64,000 nt of DNA from JBAZOO01 sp041648735 (GCA_041648735.1 JBAZOO010000003.1:101237-165236); one strand, 5' to 3'. Shown: positions 42,801 to 52,441, counted from the stretch's first letter. Notes: generated by a model from the letters alone, not told the origin. Numbers and translations are program-made.

Positions 42801-43378
42801 AGGAAGCTCTCGTCGTCGCCGCCGCCGGGGATGGCGAAGTCCGGCGCGGGGGAAGTGTCTTCTCCGTGGTTTCCGTGTGCTCCGTGCGAAGACCGGATTT
42901 GCCTGTCCCCTCAAGGCGCCCTTTCCTGGCTTGCCACCGGCCGCGCCGGGGAGGCGTTAGGACGTTACACGACGCAACTGTATTTCATGGGCTTGGGGGG
43001 TGCAACCGCGACTTGACAACAGCGATTGGGAAACCGGCACCGGGCGACTCGCGCCAGCCCCCGCGTCCCGGAAATGTCCAGCATGCCACAACATCTTGGT
43101 GTTTGCGGGACATCAAGAAGCGACGGAGCGTGAAACCGGCACCGCCTGAAGGCGGAACTCCGAACCCGCACGGCCCGGTCCGGGTTGGGAGTTCACGCTT
43201 CCGCGAAGCCACCGGCAGGGCGGCCTGAAACCATGGGAAGAGACTTGACTTATTGCCGTGGCATGGTTGGCCATAGGCGTGGCACCCGCCGCCGGATGTC
43301 ATCTCACCAGTCCATTCCCACTCCCATCAACGGCGGCTCCCCGCCACCACCCAAAGGACGATCGCCCGGCAATCCGGC
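42801..43378. other. Non-coding debris region
   Basis: No supportable gene. It includes a CTCCGTGG/CTCCGTGCGAA element (42861-42890) related to the inverted repeat at 723-781 and a patch with CCTGAAGGCGGAA (43145-43157), both typical of short interspersed repeats. Confidence 0.5.
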
Positions 43379-44986
43379 TCACCATTCGTTCTTGCGGATG
43401 GCGTAGTAGCGGGCGTCGTCGGGGCTGGAAAAGACCGCCTTGCAGACTTCGGCGATCCGGGCCGCCGTCTTCCGGTCGTTCTGCGCCAAGGCGTTGAAGT
43501 AGGCGATGCGCTGGGCGTTGAACCACAGCATCTGCTTCTGCCGCAAGTCCTGCAACAGTTCCAGCGCCGCCTGCTCCTGTTCGCGGTTGCCGTTGCGCAC
43601 CGCCTTGCGCAGGGTGCCCATGAGCATGACATCAAGCTTGTCCCAGGCCGAGGGCGCCATGCGCGCCAGCTCCAGCCGGACCTGGCTGATGAGGTCGCCC
43701 GCCTCCGCCGCCGGCAGTTCCGGCGCCCCTTCCCAGTGCCGGCTGACAAAGGGCGGGGAGACTTTCAGAAACAGGCTGTTGACAATCGCCTCCGCCCGCA
43801 CCCGCTCCGCCGCCGGCACCTCGGCGCGGAGCACGACCCGCCGGAGCCCATGCCGGAAGAGGGTCGCCACGCCAAACCACGGCTCGCCCTTCTCCCGGAC
43901 GTAGGCGACGGCGACGCAGGGGATGCCGTTGTCGCCGCCGATGAAGAAGACGGCGGAGGGCGGGTCGAAGTTCCAGCTCCCGCCGCTCTCGCGGGCGGTG
44001 CGCATCCACTCGTCGAGGGTGGCCAGGCGGGTGCGCTCGACCTCCTTCGGGTCATCCACCTCTTCGAGGATCAGGCGCAGGGGCACGTCCTGGTCGCGGC
44101 CGACCCGGGTGAGGATCTCGATGCCGCCGGGGATCGGCTTGGAGGTCCATCCCGGCGCGCCCGGGAAGGCGAGGTCGAAACCGCCGGCGTCATAGCCGCC
44201 CGAGGCCGGCTTGACAAAGGCGTCGAGCCAGTCGCCCTTGGCGTCCTTGGGCCAGGTCAGGGAGGGTTCCGGCGCGGGGCGGCGTGGCCAGAGCAGGAAG
44301 ACCAGGAGGAGCAGGAAGAGGCCGCCACCGACCATCAGCAGGATGCGGTTGCGGGAGCGCTTGCGCTCCGCCTCCTTCAGGAACTCGATCTCCTCGGTGC
44401 TGGCCACGCGCGTCTGCATGATGCGCGTGCCGCCCTCGGGCCCCTCCGCCGCCTGGCGTGCCGCCACGGTCTTGGCCAGGACGTTGGTCGCCTCGGCGCC
44501 GGGTGCCGGCGGCGCGGCCGGACGGGCGGCGGTCCGCTCCAGGTCCGGGGCCGCCGCGGCGGCGGGGGCGGCAACGGCCTTGGGCGGCGGGGGCGGCGGG
44601 GTGGCGGCGCCAATTCCGGTTGGCGGCTCGGCGGCGGCGGTAGCGGTGGCGGGCGGCTGGGTTGCGGAGTCCGCAACGGGCGTCACCTTTGCGGGTGCGA
44701 GTTCCTCAACGAGCAGCACGGTGTTGGCGCCGAGCTGCAACCGCTGCCCGGAGCGCAAGGGGGTGGGCGCGGCCAGCGGCACGCCATCGAGCAGGGAGCC
44801 GCCGCGGCTGAGGTTTTCGGCGGTCACGGTGCCGGCCTCAAGCCGCAGGCAGAGGTGGCGCCCGGAGACGTCCGCCGTCGCCACCCGCAGGTTGGCGGAG
44901 TGCGAACGGCCGGCGATGTTCTCGCCCGGCTGCAGCTCGAACACCGCGCCGGCCGGCTCTCCGCGTTCAACGGTCACTCGAAACAT
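43379..44986 (-). CDS. FHA-domain membrane protein of the Tad cluster
   Basis: The 535-residue protein has an N-terminal FHA domain (about residues 1-96, with GRSHSANLRV and VSGRHLCL), an Ala/Pro-rich linker of about 130 residues, one transmembrane segment (NRILLMVGGGLFLLLLVFLLWPRR, near 235-255) and an extracytoplasmic C-terminal region without recognised family. FHA domains bind phosphothreonine peptides. It is the last gene of the Tad operon. The linker contains a palindrome copy (44663-44675). Its role in pilus control is inferred from the context. Confidence 0.82.
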   Translation of the reverse strand: MFRVTVERGEPAGAVFELQPGENIAGRSHSANLRVATADVSGRHLCLRLEAGTVTAENLSRGGSLLDGVPLAAPTPLRSGQRLQLGANTVLLVEELAPAKVTPVADSATQPPATATAAAEPPTGIGAATPPPPPPKAVAAPAAAAAPDLERTAARPAAPPAPGAEATNVLAKTVAARQAAEGPEGGTRIMQTRVASTEEIEFLKEAERKRSRNRILLMVGGGLFLLLLVFLLWPRRPAPEPSLTWPKDAKGDWLDAFVKPASGGYDAGGFDLAFPGAPGWTSKPIPGGIEILTRVGRDQDVPLRLILEEVDDPKEVERTRLATLDEWMRTARESGGSWNFDPPSAVFFIGGDNGIPCVAVAYVREKGEPWFGVATLFRHGLRRVVLRAEVPAAERVRAEAIVNSLFLKVSPPFVSRHWEGAPELPAAEAGDLISQVRLELARMAPSAWDKLDVMLMGTLRKAVRNGNREQEQAALELLQDLRQKQMLWFNAQRIAYFNALAQNDRKTAARIAEVCKAVFSSPDDARYYAIRKNEW

Positions 44987-45049
44987 GGGCAGGGCCTCCT
45001 GTCGTTCGTCGCCGTCCGTGGCACTCGTGAAATCCGTGGAGCATTGGAA

Positions 45050-45955
45050 TCAGCCGCCGCCGAAATACTGGCCGATGCCGGAATCCATGACCCGGATGAT
45101 CACCGGGGTGAAGATGATGATGAACACCGCGGGCAGGATGAACAGCGCCATCGGGATGAGCATGAGCGACGGTGCCCGCGCCGCCTTGCGCTCGGCCCGG
45201 TGGTAGCGCGCCCGGCGGATCTCCTCCGCCTGGATCTTCATGGTGTAGACGATGCTCGCGCCCATCTCCGAACTCTGGATCACGGCGGTGACCAGGGTGC
45301 GGAACTCCTCAAGCTGGATCCGCGCGGCCATCGCCTTCAACGCCTCGACGCGCGACTTGCCCAGCTCGGTGTGGCGCAGGGCGACCGCGAACTCCTGCGC
45401 CAGCGGCCCCTTCGGCCCCTCCTTGACCAGGTTGCGCACCGCCGCGCCGAAGTCCTGGCCGGCCTCCATCGCCACCGTGATCAGGTCAATGGCGAAGGGC
45501 AGGCTGCGCGACATGGCGTCCTTGCGCTCCTGCGCCTGCCGCTGCACCCAGGTCACCGGATAGATCCAGCCCAGCAAAAAGCCCACGCCCAGCGCCAGCG
45601 CCGCGTAGCCGCCGTGGAGCGCCACCAGGAAGGTTCCGACACTGGCCAGCACGCCGAGGCAGGTCGCCGCGAACCCCTGCATCCCGCGCACCTCGCGCAG
45701 CTCCAGGTTCACGGCGCCGGCGACCAGGTTGTCCTGGATCTGCTTCGTCTGCCCCGCGAAGGCGTTGGAGACGGTCGGCTCCAAGAGGTTGGCGAAGGCC
45801 GCGACCTCGCCGGAGAAGGCGCGGTACGCCGCCGGCTTGCCCCGAGCCTCCGCCACCGGCTGCCGCCGCCCCTTGGCCACCGCGACGACGCCCAGGACGA
45901 AGAGGAAGCTGGCCATGAAGGCCAGCAACTGGATCAGGATCACATCGGCGCCCAT
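45050..45955 (-). CDS. tadC: Tad pilus inner-membrane platform protein TadC-like
   Basis: The 301-residue membrane protein has a type II secretion F domain (about residues 125-270: FAIDLITVAMEAGQDFGAAVRNLVKEG, ALKAMAARIQLEEFRTLVTAVIQSSEMGASI) with flanking transmembrane helices. TadC pairs with TadB as the platform of the Flp/Tad pilus. It starts three bases after the tadB stop codon. The C-terminal ALFILPAVFIIIFTPVIIRVMDSG is the last membrane segment. Confidence 0.88.
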   Translation of the reverse strand: MGADVILIQLLAFMASFLFVLGVVAVAKGRRQPVAEARGKPAAYRAFSGEVAAFANLLEPTVSNAFAGQTKQIQDNLVAGAVNLELREVRGMQGFAATCLGVLASVGTFLVALHGGYAALALGVGFLLGWIYPVTWVQRQAQERKDAMSRSLPFAIDLITVAMEAGQDFGAAVRNLVKEGPKGPLAQEFAVALRHTELGKSRVEALKAMAARIQLEEFRTLVTAVIQSSEMGASIVYTMKIQAEEIRRARYHRAERKAARAPSLMLIPMALFILPAVFIIIFTPVIIRVMDSGIGQYFGGG

Positions 45956-45958
45956 GGT

Positions 45959-46837
45959 TCACACCTCGATGGTGACAATCTTGTTGATGACCAGGAACCC
46001 CACGGTCTCCAGGACCAGCATGACCCCGATGGCGCACCAGCCGGTCTGGGTCTGGACCATCGGCTTCATCAGCTCGGGGTCGAGCATGAACAGCAGTCCG
46101 AAGGCGGCCAGCGGCGCGGCGGCCATGGCAATCGCCTCGAAGCGGCCCTGGGCGGTCATGCTCCGCAGCTTCTCGCTGAACTCCGTGCGGCTGCGGATGG
46201 TGTCGGTGATCCGGTCCAGCACTTCGGCCAGGCTGCCGCCGGACTGCATGGTCAGGCGCACGGAGGTGACGAGCAGCATGAGATCCTCCCCCGGCATCCG
46301 CAGGCAGAGGCGCGCCAAGGCATCGGGCAGGTCGACGCCCAGGCGGTATTCGTGGAGGACCAGCCCCAGCTCCTCCTGGATCGGCCCGCCCATGTCGCGC
46401 GAGACCAGCTCCAGGCTCTGGGGGAAGGCGGCGCCGGCGCGCAGGCCGCTGGCGATGCCGAGCGTCAGGTCCATCAGCCGCGCCTCGAACTGGCGTTTGC
46501 GCGTCTTGATGCGATGGGCCAGCCAGAGCCGCGGGATCTGGTAGGCCAGGAGGCCGGCGCCGAGGCAGACCCCCGCCAGGAGCCAGGGCTGGAGCACGTT
46601 GAAGCTGACGAGGATGAACCCCGCCAGGCCGCCGCCGAGGATCGCCGCCGACCAGCAGGCCCGCAAGAGCCGTTCGGGCGTGGTGAAGCGGTAGATCGGC
46701 GTCATCAGCCCCGCCTCGTTGCGGACATACCGCCCCTCGCTCCGCTCCAGCCCCGCCTGCATGATCAGCGGCGTGACCGCCCAGGTACACCAGGCGACCG
46801 CCACGAAGACCAACAGCAAGACCGCCAGTTCCGCCAT
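45959..46837 (-). CDS. tadB: Tad pilus inner-membrane platform protein TadB-like
   Basis: The 292-residue membrane protein has two N-terminal segments, the T2SSF domain (LMDLTLGIASGLRAGAAFPQSLELVSRDMGGPIQEELGLVLHEYRLG...ALARLCLRMPGEDLMLLVTSVRLTMQSGGSLAEVLDRI) and C-terminal segments. The two-platform-gene order tadB-tadC behind the ATPase is standard for Tad systems. It is separated from the ATPase gene by a 90-bp gap with a short repetitive sequence. Confidence 0.88.
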   Translation of the reverse strand: MAELAVLLLVFVAVAWCTWAVTPLIMQAGLERSEGRYVRNEAGLMTPIYRFTTPERLLRACWSAAILGGGLAGFILVSFNVLQPWLLAGVCLGAGLLAYQIPRLWLAHRIKTRKRQFEARLMDLTLGIASGLRAGAAFPQSLELVSRDMGGPIQEELGLVLHEYRLGVDLPDALARLCLRMPGEDLMLLVTSVRLTMQSGGSLAEVLDRITDTIRSRTEFSEKLRSMTAQGRFEAIAMAAAPLAAFGLLFMLDPELMKPMVQTQTGWCAIGVMLVLETVGFLVINKIVTIEV

Positions 46838-46854
46838 GCCGCCACCCTTTCAAA

Positions 46855-46920
46855 TTGCCGATTTGCGATTGCCGATTGCCGGATTTCGAATTGGGAATGC
46901 GGATTTCCGGAATCCCGGTT
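46855..46920. repeat. CGATTGCC/GGAATTC-type short repeats
   Basis: A 66-bp A+T-richer stretch with tandem variants of GATTTGC and GATTGCC followed by GGGAATGCGGATTTCC. It lies between tadB and the ATPase gene and might modulate their shared transcript. Confidence 0.6.
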
Positions 46921-46927
46921 GACAGCA

Positions 46928-48637
46928 CTACCCTTTCGGGACGAACACGCCCAGGTCGAGGCGCAGGTTGCCCTTGAGCTTGAGTTCCTCGACGAACCGC
47001 GGGATGTTGCCGGTGGCCACGAACTGCCCCACCACCTTCCCCCGGTCGTCAAACCCTTTCTGCTCGAAGACAAAGATGTCCTGGAGCAGGATCACGTTGC
47101 CCTCGCGGCCGGTGACTTCGGAGATCTGGACGATCTTGCGCGAGCCGTCAACCAGGCGCGTCTGCTGGACGATCAGGTCAACCGCGGCAGCGATCTGCTC
47201 GCGGATGGCCGCCGAGGGGAGGTCGAAGCCGGCCATCATGACCATGTTCTCCAGGCGGCTGAGGGCGTCCCGGGGATTGTTGGCGTGGACGGTGGTCAGG
47301 GAGCCGTCGTGGCCGGTGTTCATGGCCTGGAGCATGTCGAGCGCCTCGGGGCCGCGGCATTCGCCGACGATGATCCGGTCCGGGCGCATCCGCAACGCGT
47401 TGATGACCAGGTCGCGGATGGCGACGCGCCCCTTGCCCTCGATGTTGGCCGGACGCGCCTCGAGCCGCACCAGGTTGCGGTGGGTCAGCTTGAGTTCGGC
47501 CGAATCCTCGATGGTGACGACCCGTTCGGTGAGGGGGATGAACTGGGAGAGGACGTTGAGCAGCGTGGTCTTGCCGGAGCCGGTGCCGCCGGCGACGAGG
47601 AGGTTCTGGCGGGCGCGGACCGCCTCCTCCAGGAAGAGGGCGATCTCGGGGGTCATGCTGCCGTAGCCGACGAGGTCGTCGGTGGTGAGCTTCTTCTGGG
47701 AGAACTTGCGGATGGTCACCGACGGTCCGTCGAGGGCCAGGGGCTGGATGATGGCGTTGACGCGGGAGCCGTCGGGCAGGCGGGCGTCAACCATCGGGCT
47801 GGCCTCGTCGACATGGCGGCCGAGCGGCTCGACGATGCGCTGGATGATGGTGATGAGGTGGCGGTTGTCGAAGAAGCGGGCGCCGGTTTCGAGCAGGCGC
47901 CCCTTGCGTTCGACGAAGACGCGGGCGGGGCCGTTGACCATGACCTCGTCCACCGACGGGTCGCGGAGCATGGGTGTGATGGGGCCGTAGCCGATGAGTT
48001 CGTCCAGGAGCGCTTGGCGGAACGATTCCAGCGGCAGCTCGCGCGGCAGCTCGTGGCGCAGTTCGCGGAGGGTCGCGTCCAGGGCGGTCTGGAGCTTCTC
48101 ACGCATCTCCTCGTTGGCGATCTGCTGGAGGGCGATGTCGGGGAGGTTGAGCTTGCCAAGGACGCATTCGTGGATGCGCTTCTTCATGGCCATCATCTCG
48201 TCGGAATAGAGGAGGGCCATTTCCTGGAACTCGCCGGCGGGGCCACTCGGGGCCGGAGCCGGCGGCGGCGCGGCGGCGGCGGCGGCGGGCTTGGCCGGCG
48301 CGGGAATGGGCGGCGGCGCGGCGGGCGCCGGCGCGTCCTGGTCGGCCAGGCGCAGCGTGTTGCCGCCGACGTCAATCACATCGCCCGGCTTCAGTTCGAC
48401 GGGTGCCTCGATCTTCGCGCCGTTGACGACGGTGCCGAAGGAGCTGCCGCAATCCTTGATGAAGAGCACGCCGCCGGCAGCGAACAGCAGGGCGTGCTTG
48501 CGCGAGACGCGGCTGCCGGCCAGCACCAGGGCGTTGTCCGGCGCCCGGCCGATGGCAACCTCCTGGTGGCCGGCCAGGTCGAACTTGGCCGGCGCGCCGC
48601 CGGCGCCGCCTTCGGGTTGGATGAAGAGGAATGCCAT
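46928..48637 (-). CDS. cpaF: Tad pilus secretion ATPase (CpaF/TadA) with N-terminal FHA domain
   Basis: The 569-residue protein has an FHA domain (about residues 20-95: VAIGRAPDNALVLAGSRVSRKHALL), a Pro/Ala linker, then the CpaF secretion ATPase with the N-terminal helical part and Walker A GGTGSGKTT (about 350-358), Walker B RIIVGECRGPEALDMLQAMNTGHDGSLTTVHANNP. It powers Tad pilus assembly at the inner membrane. The FHA fusion is uncommon and implies regulation by Thr phosphorylation. ATG 48637 begins the FHA domain; an antisense-derived longer frame upstream has no homology. Confidence 0.93.
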   Translation of the reverse strand: MAFLFIQPEGGAGGAPAKFDLAGHQEVAIGRAPDNALVLAGSRVSRKHALLFAAGGVLFIKDCGSSFGTVVNGAKIEAPVELKPGDVIDVGGNTLRLADQDAPAPAAPPPIPAPAKPAAAAAAPPPAPAPSGPAGEFQEMALLYSDEMMAMKKRIHECVLGKLNLPDIALQQIANEEMREKLQTALDATLRELRHELPRELPLESFRQALLDELIGYGPITPMLRDPSVDEVMVNGPARVFVERKGRLLETGARFFDNRHLITIIQRIVEPLGRHVDEASPMVDARLPDGSRVNAIIQPLALDGPSVTIRKFSQKKLTTDDLVGYGSMTPEIALFLEEAVRARQNLLVAGGTGSGKTTLLNVLSQFIPLTERVVTIEDSAELKLTHRNLVRLEARPANIEGKGRVAIRDLVINALRMRPDRIIVGECRGPEALDMLQAMNTGHDGSLTTVHANNPRDALSRLENMVMMAGFDLPSAAIREQIAAAVDLIVQQTRLVDGSRKIVQISEVTGREGNVILLQDIFVFEQKGFDDRGKVVGQFVATGNIPRFVEELKLKGNLRLDLGVFVPKG

Positions 48638-48699
48638 GTGTCCGAGTGTCCGTCCTGGGCGGTCGCCGCCCGGCTTGCTCCAGTTTGCCGCCGCCGCGG

Positions 48700-50286
48700 T
48701 CAGAAGAAGAACCAGCGGCGCTTCTTGCCGCCCTTCTCCATCCGTTCCTGGTTGGGAGTGGCCGCCTTGGCCTCGGTGTCCTTCGTCTCCTCGGAGACGG
48801 GCACGCTCACCTTGGGCGCCCCGGCCAGGCGCGGGCTGACCAGGATCAGCACCTGCATGTTGGCCATCTTGTCCTCCTTCTCGGAGAAGAACCACTGGAC
48901 GACCGGGATGCTGCGCAGGAACGGCACGCCGGAGGGGCCGGTGGTGTTCTGGACGAGGTCGCGCATGCCGCCGATGACCATGGTCTTGTCCAGCGGGCAG
49001 GTCAGCGAGGTGCTGATCCGGTTGCGCTTGAGGTCGTAGTCGCCGTTGGCCAGGAGTTCGGGCGCGCTCAGCTCCAGCTCGATTTCGAGGTCGGCGTTGC
49101 TGGCGTCGGCCAGGCCGCCCTTGACCTTCATGATCAGCCCATAGTCAATGTCCTCCAGCTTGCCGGCGGCGCCGTCGGTGCCGGCGATCTTGACCTTGAG
49201 CGTGCCGCCGCTCTGGAAGATGCGCCAAGTGGGGGTGTCGTTGCTCTTGAAGGCCATGTGCCCGGCGCTGCGGAAGCGCTTCACCTCGTTCTTGGCGAAG
49301 AAGTTGAGGGCGCCCTGGAGGCCGCTGTTGATGGTGTAGCCGCCGGTGAAGCCGGAACCGCCGCGGAGGGCGCCGGCAAAGGCGGCGGTGGTGGTGTCGA
49401 CCAACAGCAGGCCGTCCTTGGCCAGGTTCGTGCCGATCTTCTCGTTCTGCAGGTCGCTGACCCCCACATAGACGGCGTCCAGCTCGATCATCACCGGCTC
49501 GACCCGCAAGTTGAGCACCGCCTGGACCTTGTGCTTGTCCTCCGGCCGTTCCGACTTGCCCAGGAGCATCCAGTCCTGGGCGGCGATCACCGCCTTGATG
49601 GCGTCAATGTCGCGCTGGCTGAACACCGCGCCGTTGACGAAGATGGCGCTGCCCGAATACTTCAGCGCGACTTCGCCGGTCTTGGTGGCGTCCTTGTCCA
49701 TCGCCACCTTGACCCCGCCCTTCTCCAGGGCCGACTTGAGGGAAAGCATGACCTCGGGCGCCGGCCGGAAGCTGGCCAGGTTCAGGTATTGCTTCTCGTA
49801 GGCGGCCAGCACCTTCATCAGCGTCTCCCAGTGGTCAACGCTGCTGACCTCCCCCTTGATGACCACCCGGTCGCGGCTGATCCCCAGCTCCAGCTCGGGC
49901 AAGGCGTCCAGATCCCGTTTCATCGCCGCCAGCACTTCCCGGATGTTCTCGATGACCGAGACGGAGAAGAGCGCCGACTGCCCGCCCTCGCCGGTGACCT
50001 GCACGTCGCTCGATCCCAGCTTGACCGCCACCACCCGCACCTGCCGCGGATTGCCGGTCGCCTCCGCCTTGACCACTTCGGGGTTGCTCGCCCGGAAGCC
50101 GCTGACGTCAAAGGGCAAATCCAGCACCTTGATGGCGCCGACGGTGAGCGCGACCCGCTCCGCCTCCCCCCCGCCGCGCCCCTGCCCGGCCGCCCAGCCG
50201 GCAAGCAAAAAGCTTCCGAGCAACAGCGGCAGGAACCATCCATTCCAGCGTCCACCCATGCGTCCGATTCCCTGTTTCATGGCCAT
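48700..50286 (-). CDS. cpaC: Tad pilus outer-membrane secretin (RcpA/CpaC-like)
   Basis: The 528-residue protein has a signal peptide, the pilus N-terminal domain (ALTVGAIKVLDLPFDVSGFRASNPEVVKAEATGNPRQVRVVAVKLGSSDVQV), two ring domains and the secretin pore with the C-terminal VPFLRSIPVVQWFFSEKEDKMANMQVLILVSPRL motif. It forms the outer-membrane channel through which the pilus passes. ATG 50286 has AAGGAAC upstream; ATG 50280 is a second option. Gene order behind cpaB is standard. Confidence 0.9.
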   Translation of the reverse strand: MAMKQGIGRMGGRWNGWFLPLLLGSFLLAGWAAGQGRGGGEAERVALTVGAIKVLDLPFDVSGFRASNPEVVKAEATGNPRQVRVVAVKLGSSDVQVTGEGGQSALFSVSVIENIREVLAAMKRDLDALPELELGISRDRVVIKGEVSSVDHWETLMKVLAAYEKQYLNLASFRPAPEVMLSLKSALEKGGVKVAMDKDATKTGEVALKYSGSAIFVNGAVFSQRDIDAIKAVIAAQDWMLLGKSERPEDKHKVQAVLNLRVEPVMIELDAVYVGVSDLQNEKIGTNLAKDGLLLVDTTTAAFAGALRGGSGFTGGYTINSGLQGALNFFAKNEVKRFRSAGHMAFKSNDTPTWRIFQSGGTLKVKIAGTDGAAGKLEDIDYGLIMKVKGGLADASNADLEIELELSAPELLANGDYDLKRNRISTSLTCPLDKTMVIGGMRDLVQNTTGPSGVPFLRSIPVVQWFFSEKEDKMANMQVLILVSPRLAGAPKVSVPVSEETKDTEAKAATPNQERMEKGGKKRRWFFF

Positions 50287-50305
50287 GTTCCTTATTGTTG
50301 GGGGT

Positions 50306-51097
50306 TCATTTCTTGACCGCGGCGCCGGGGACGGCCGGCAGCTTGAACGGCTTGAGCCCGTCCAGCAGGGCCTTGAAGCTTTCGTCGTCAATCATCCCGG
50401 CATCAATGCGGCTGAGGTTGCTCTCGTCGTTCGGCCGGCGCAGGGCGAGGGTGAGTTCGCCCTGGCGCTGGGCGGCGATCAGGATCTGGGCCTGGGCCGG
50501 CGGCAGGGTGAGGACGACGTCGCTGCCGCCCTCCCCGCCGCCCTCGCCCCCGCCCCGAAGGCCGCCGACATCCAGCACCCGCGCCCGCGGCAGCAGCACC
50601 AGGGTCGCCGCCTTCTCCGTGACCTGCTCCGCCGCGGCGGCATCGAGGCTCTTGACCCGGGCGGCAATCTTGAAGGTGCCGATCACCGCCACCTCGTCGC
50701 CCGGCTGGATCATCCGGCCAATCCCCGTCCGGTCAGGCAAGGCCATGGAGACGGCCCACTCCCCCTCGCCGACAATGTTGCCCATGCTCCGCGAGAGGCC
50801 GACGTCCGGCAGCAGCAGGTAGTCGCTCTGGGCGATGTTGCGCAGCGCCTTCTGGCCGACCACCATCTGGGCGCGCGTCCAGTAGATGGCCTGGGCGGGC
50901 ACGGCGGAGGCGGGGATCTCCTTCTTCATGATGTAGCCGTCGGTGATGACCTCGCCCTCGCTGATGTCCCGCGCGGACGCCACCACCAGCGCCGTCTTTT
51001 CCGCCGCCATGCGCCGGGCCGAAAGCAGGCGGCCGACCGCCAGCACCGCCGCCAGCCCCAGCAGCACCGCCAGCACCAGGGGAATGAAATTCTTCAT
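50306..51097 (-). CDS. cpaB: Tad pilus assembly protein CpaB/RcpC-like
   Basis: The 263-residue protein has one N-terminal transmembrane helix (FIPLVLAVLLGLAAVLAVGRLL) and an SAF domain (about residues 40-130: TALVVASARDISEGEVITDGYIMKKEIPASAVPAQAIYWTRAQ). CpaB proteins link to the secretin in Tad systems. The RCP-like C-terminal half includes DRTGIGRMIQPGDEVAVIG. It is 19 bp before the secretin start. Confidence 0.88.
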   Translation of the reverse strand: MKNFIPLVLAVLLGLAAVLAVGRLLSARRMAAEKTALVVASARDISEGEVITDGYIMKKEIPASAVPAQAIYWTRAQMVVGQKALRNIAQSDYLLLPDVGLSRSMGNIVGEGEWAVSMALPDRTGIGRMIQPGDEVAVIGTFKIAARVKSLDAAAAEQVTEKAATLVLLPRARVLDVGGLRGGGEGGGEGGSDVVLTLPPAQAQILIAAQRQGELTLALRRPNDESNLSRIDAGMIDDESFKALLDGLKPFKLPAVPGAAVKK

Positions 51098-51145
51098 GGA
51101 ACCATCCTTTCGTTCATGACCTCAACCGGTTTGCCCCGACGCCCG

Positions 51146-51571
51146 TCAGGAATCCACTCCCCAGCCGAAGCCGCTGCGGCCGGGGCCAATCTCCCACACC
51201 ATCACCAGGATCCGCCGGGAACGGCGCTCCCAGACGCTGATCTCCCGCTGCCCGCGGCCGCCCCCGCCGGCAACCACCGGGATGCGGCGCACGGGCCGCC
51301 ACCCCTGCCGCCGCAAACAGCGGTCCAGGTCGGCGCGCGCCGCGGCGAAGGACGCCGGCAGCTCCCCCGTCTGCCGCCAGCTCCCGCCCGGCTTGCCGCC
51401 CGCCGCCGCCTCGTCGCGCACCGCCTCGGCCAGCGGCGGCAGTTGCAGGCTCACCGCCACCGCCGGCCGTGCGGAGTCCGCACGGATGCCGGCCGCCGGC
51501 CCGGCGGCCAGGGCCGCCACCAGGGCCGCCGCCGCCACTACCCGCCGCCGGTTGGACACAACCCCCGTCAT
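51146..51571 (-). CDS. Small secreted Tad-cluster protein, unknown
   Basis: The 141-residue protein starts MTGVVSNRRRVVAAAALVAALAAGPAAGIRADS, a signal peptide, followed by a soluble region (LQLPPLAEAVRDEAAAGGKPGGSWRQTG, QGWRPVRRIPVVAGGGGRGQREISVW). I recognise no family. Its start overlaps the stop of the preceding gene by four bases, so it is part of the Tad transcript. One palindrome copy (51470-51482) falls just after the signal peptide. Confidence 0.66.
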   Translation of the reverse strand: MTGVVSNRRRVVAAAALVAALAAGPAAGIRADSARPAVAVSLQLPPLAEAVRDEAAAGGKPGGSWRQTGELPASFAAARADLDRCLRRQGWRPVRRIPVVAGGGGRGQREISVWERRSRRILVMVWEIGPGRSGFGWGVDS

Positions 51572-52134
51572 TCGCTCCACCCCACGTAGCGATGGAACCG
51601 CCTGTACTCCTGGTTCGTTGGCGGCGACCGCCCCGCAGGGGTGTCCGCCTGCCAGCCACCGGAAAGGTCGGCCACGGCTGGCCATTTCTCCTGGTAGACA
51701 TCCCGCTCCCACGGCCGGCTGTCGTGCGCCAGCGGCGCCGGGCCCCAGGAATGGACGCCGGATTCGCCGGACTTGGTGCGCATGAGCAGGACATGGTGCG
51801 AGGTCGCTTCGATGTCGCGCCCGAACACGGTGGCCGTCGGCGCCGGCTGCCGGGCCGGGCCCCAGGCCACGCCGGCCCGGAGCCAGCCCCGGGTCCACTC
51901 GGGCATGGTCACGCTCAGCTCCACCGTCGCCCCGACGGGGCCGGACCAGCGTTCGCCGCCGCCGCCGCCACCGCCACCCGAACCGCCGCCGCCGCCGCCA
52001 CGGCCACCGAAAAGGCCAAAAAACCTGGCGCGGCCGGCCGCCAGCACGCTTCCCGCCGGCAGCAGCAGCGTCAACAGCCCCAGGAGCAGGCCCGCCAAGG
52101 GACGCAAGATCGGGTTGTGACGGCTCTTCGCCAT
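51568..52134 (-). CDS. Gly-rich secreted Tad-cluster protein, unknown
   Basis: The 188-residue protein has a long hydrophobic start (LRPLAGLLLGLLTLLLPAGSVLAAG), a run rich in glycine (about residues 42-62), then a globular part (GATVELSVTMPEWTRGWLRAGVAWGPARQPAPTATVFGRDIEATSHHVLLMRTKSGESGVHSWGPAPL). A structural pilus or minor-pilin role is suggested only by the neighbours. It ends overlapping the next gene start. Confidence 0.66.
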   Translation of the reverse strand: MAKSRHNPILRPLAGLLLGLLTLLLPAGSVLAAGRARFFGLFGGRGGGGGGSGGGGGGGGERWSGPVGATVELSVTMPEWTRGWLRAGVAWGPARQPAPTATVFGRDIEATSHHVLLMRTKSGESGVHSWGPAPLAHDSRPWERDVYQEKWPAVADLSGGWQADTPAGRSPPTNQEYRRFHRYVGWSE

Positions 52135-52138
52135 CGGC

Positions 52139-52441
52139 TCAGTTCTCCACGGTCACGCGGGCGATGCGCTGGCGCCCCACCCGCTCCTCGGGAAACAGTT
52201 GCTGCTGCAAGACGCCCTTGGCCGAGCCCGCGCCGCCGCTGGCATGGCGGTTGCCGGCGCGCCAGGCGGCGAAGCGGTCGGCGCCGACCAGCTTCTGCTT
52301 GGCCAGGATCAGCTCGCCCAGCCAGAAGGTGCCGCCGATGAGGACGATGAACAAGGGGATGGCGATGACCGTCTCCAGCAGCACGGAGCCGCCGGCGTCG
52401 CGCGCCAGTCCCCGCTTGCCATTGTCGGTTGGGCGTTTCAT
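52139..52441 (-). CDS. TadE-like minor pilin
   Basis: The 100-residue protein has a charged N-terminus, then DAGGSVLLETVIAIPLFIVLIGGTFWLGELILAKQKL, the hydrophobic helix with a Glu of TadE-type pseudopilins, and a polar C-terminus. TadE-like proteins are processed by the prepilin peptidase and support Flp pilus formation. Its ATG (52441-52439) overlaps the preceding pilin gene's stop by four bases. Confidence 0.78.
   Translation of the reverse strand: MKRPTDNGKRGLARDAGGSVLLETVIAIPLFIVLIGGTFWLGELILAKQKLVGADRFAAWRAGNRHASGGAGSAKGVLQQQLFPEERVGRQRIARVTVEN

Noticed and set aside
42489..43016. Plus-strand frame beginning in TA-linked repeat copy A
   Set aside because: The start lies in a non-coding repeat, and the body is antisense to a recognisable transposase remnant.
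43736..49039. Very long open frame (about 1,760 codons) on the plus strand across the Tad operon
   Set aside because: It is antisense to well-recognised Tad genes, and has the Arg/Gly/His-rich composition expected when G+C-rich codons are read backwards.
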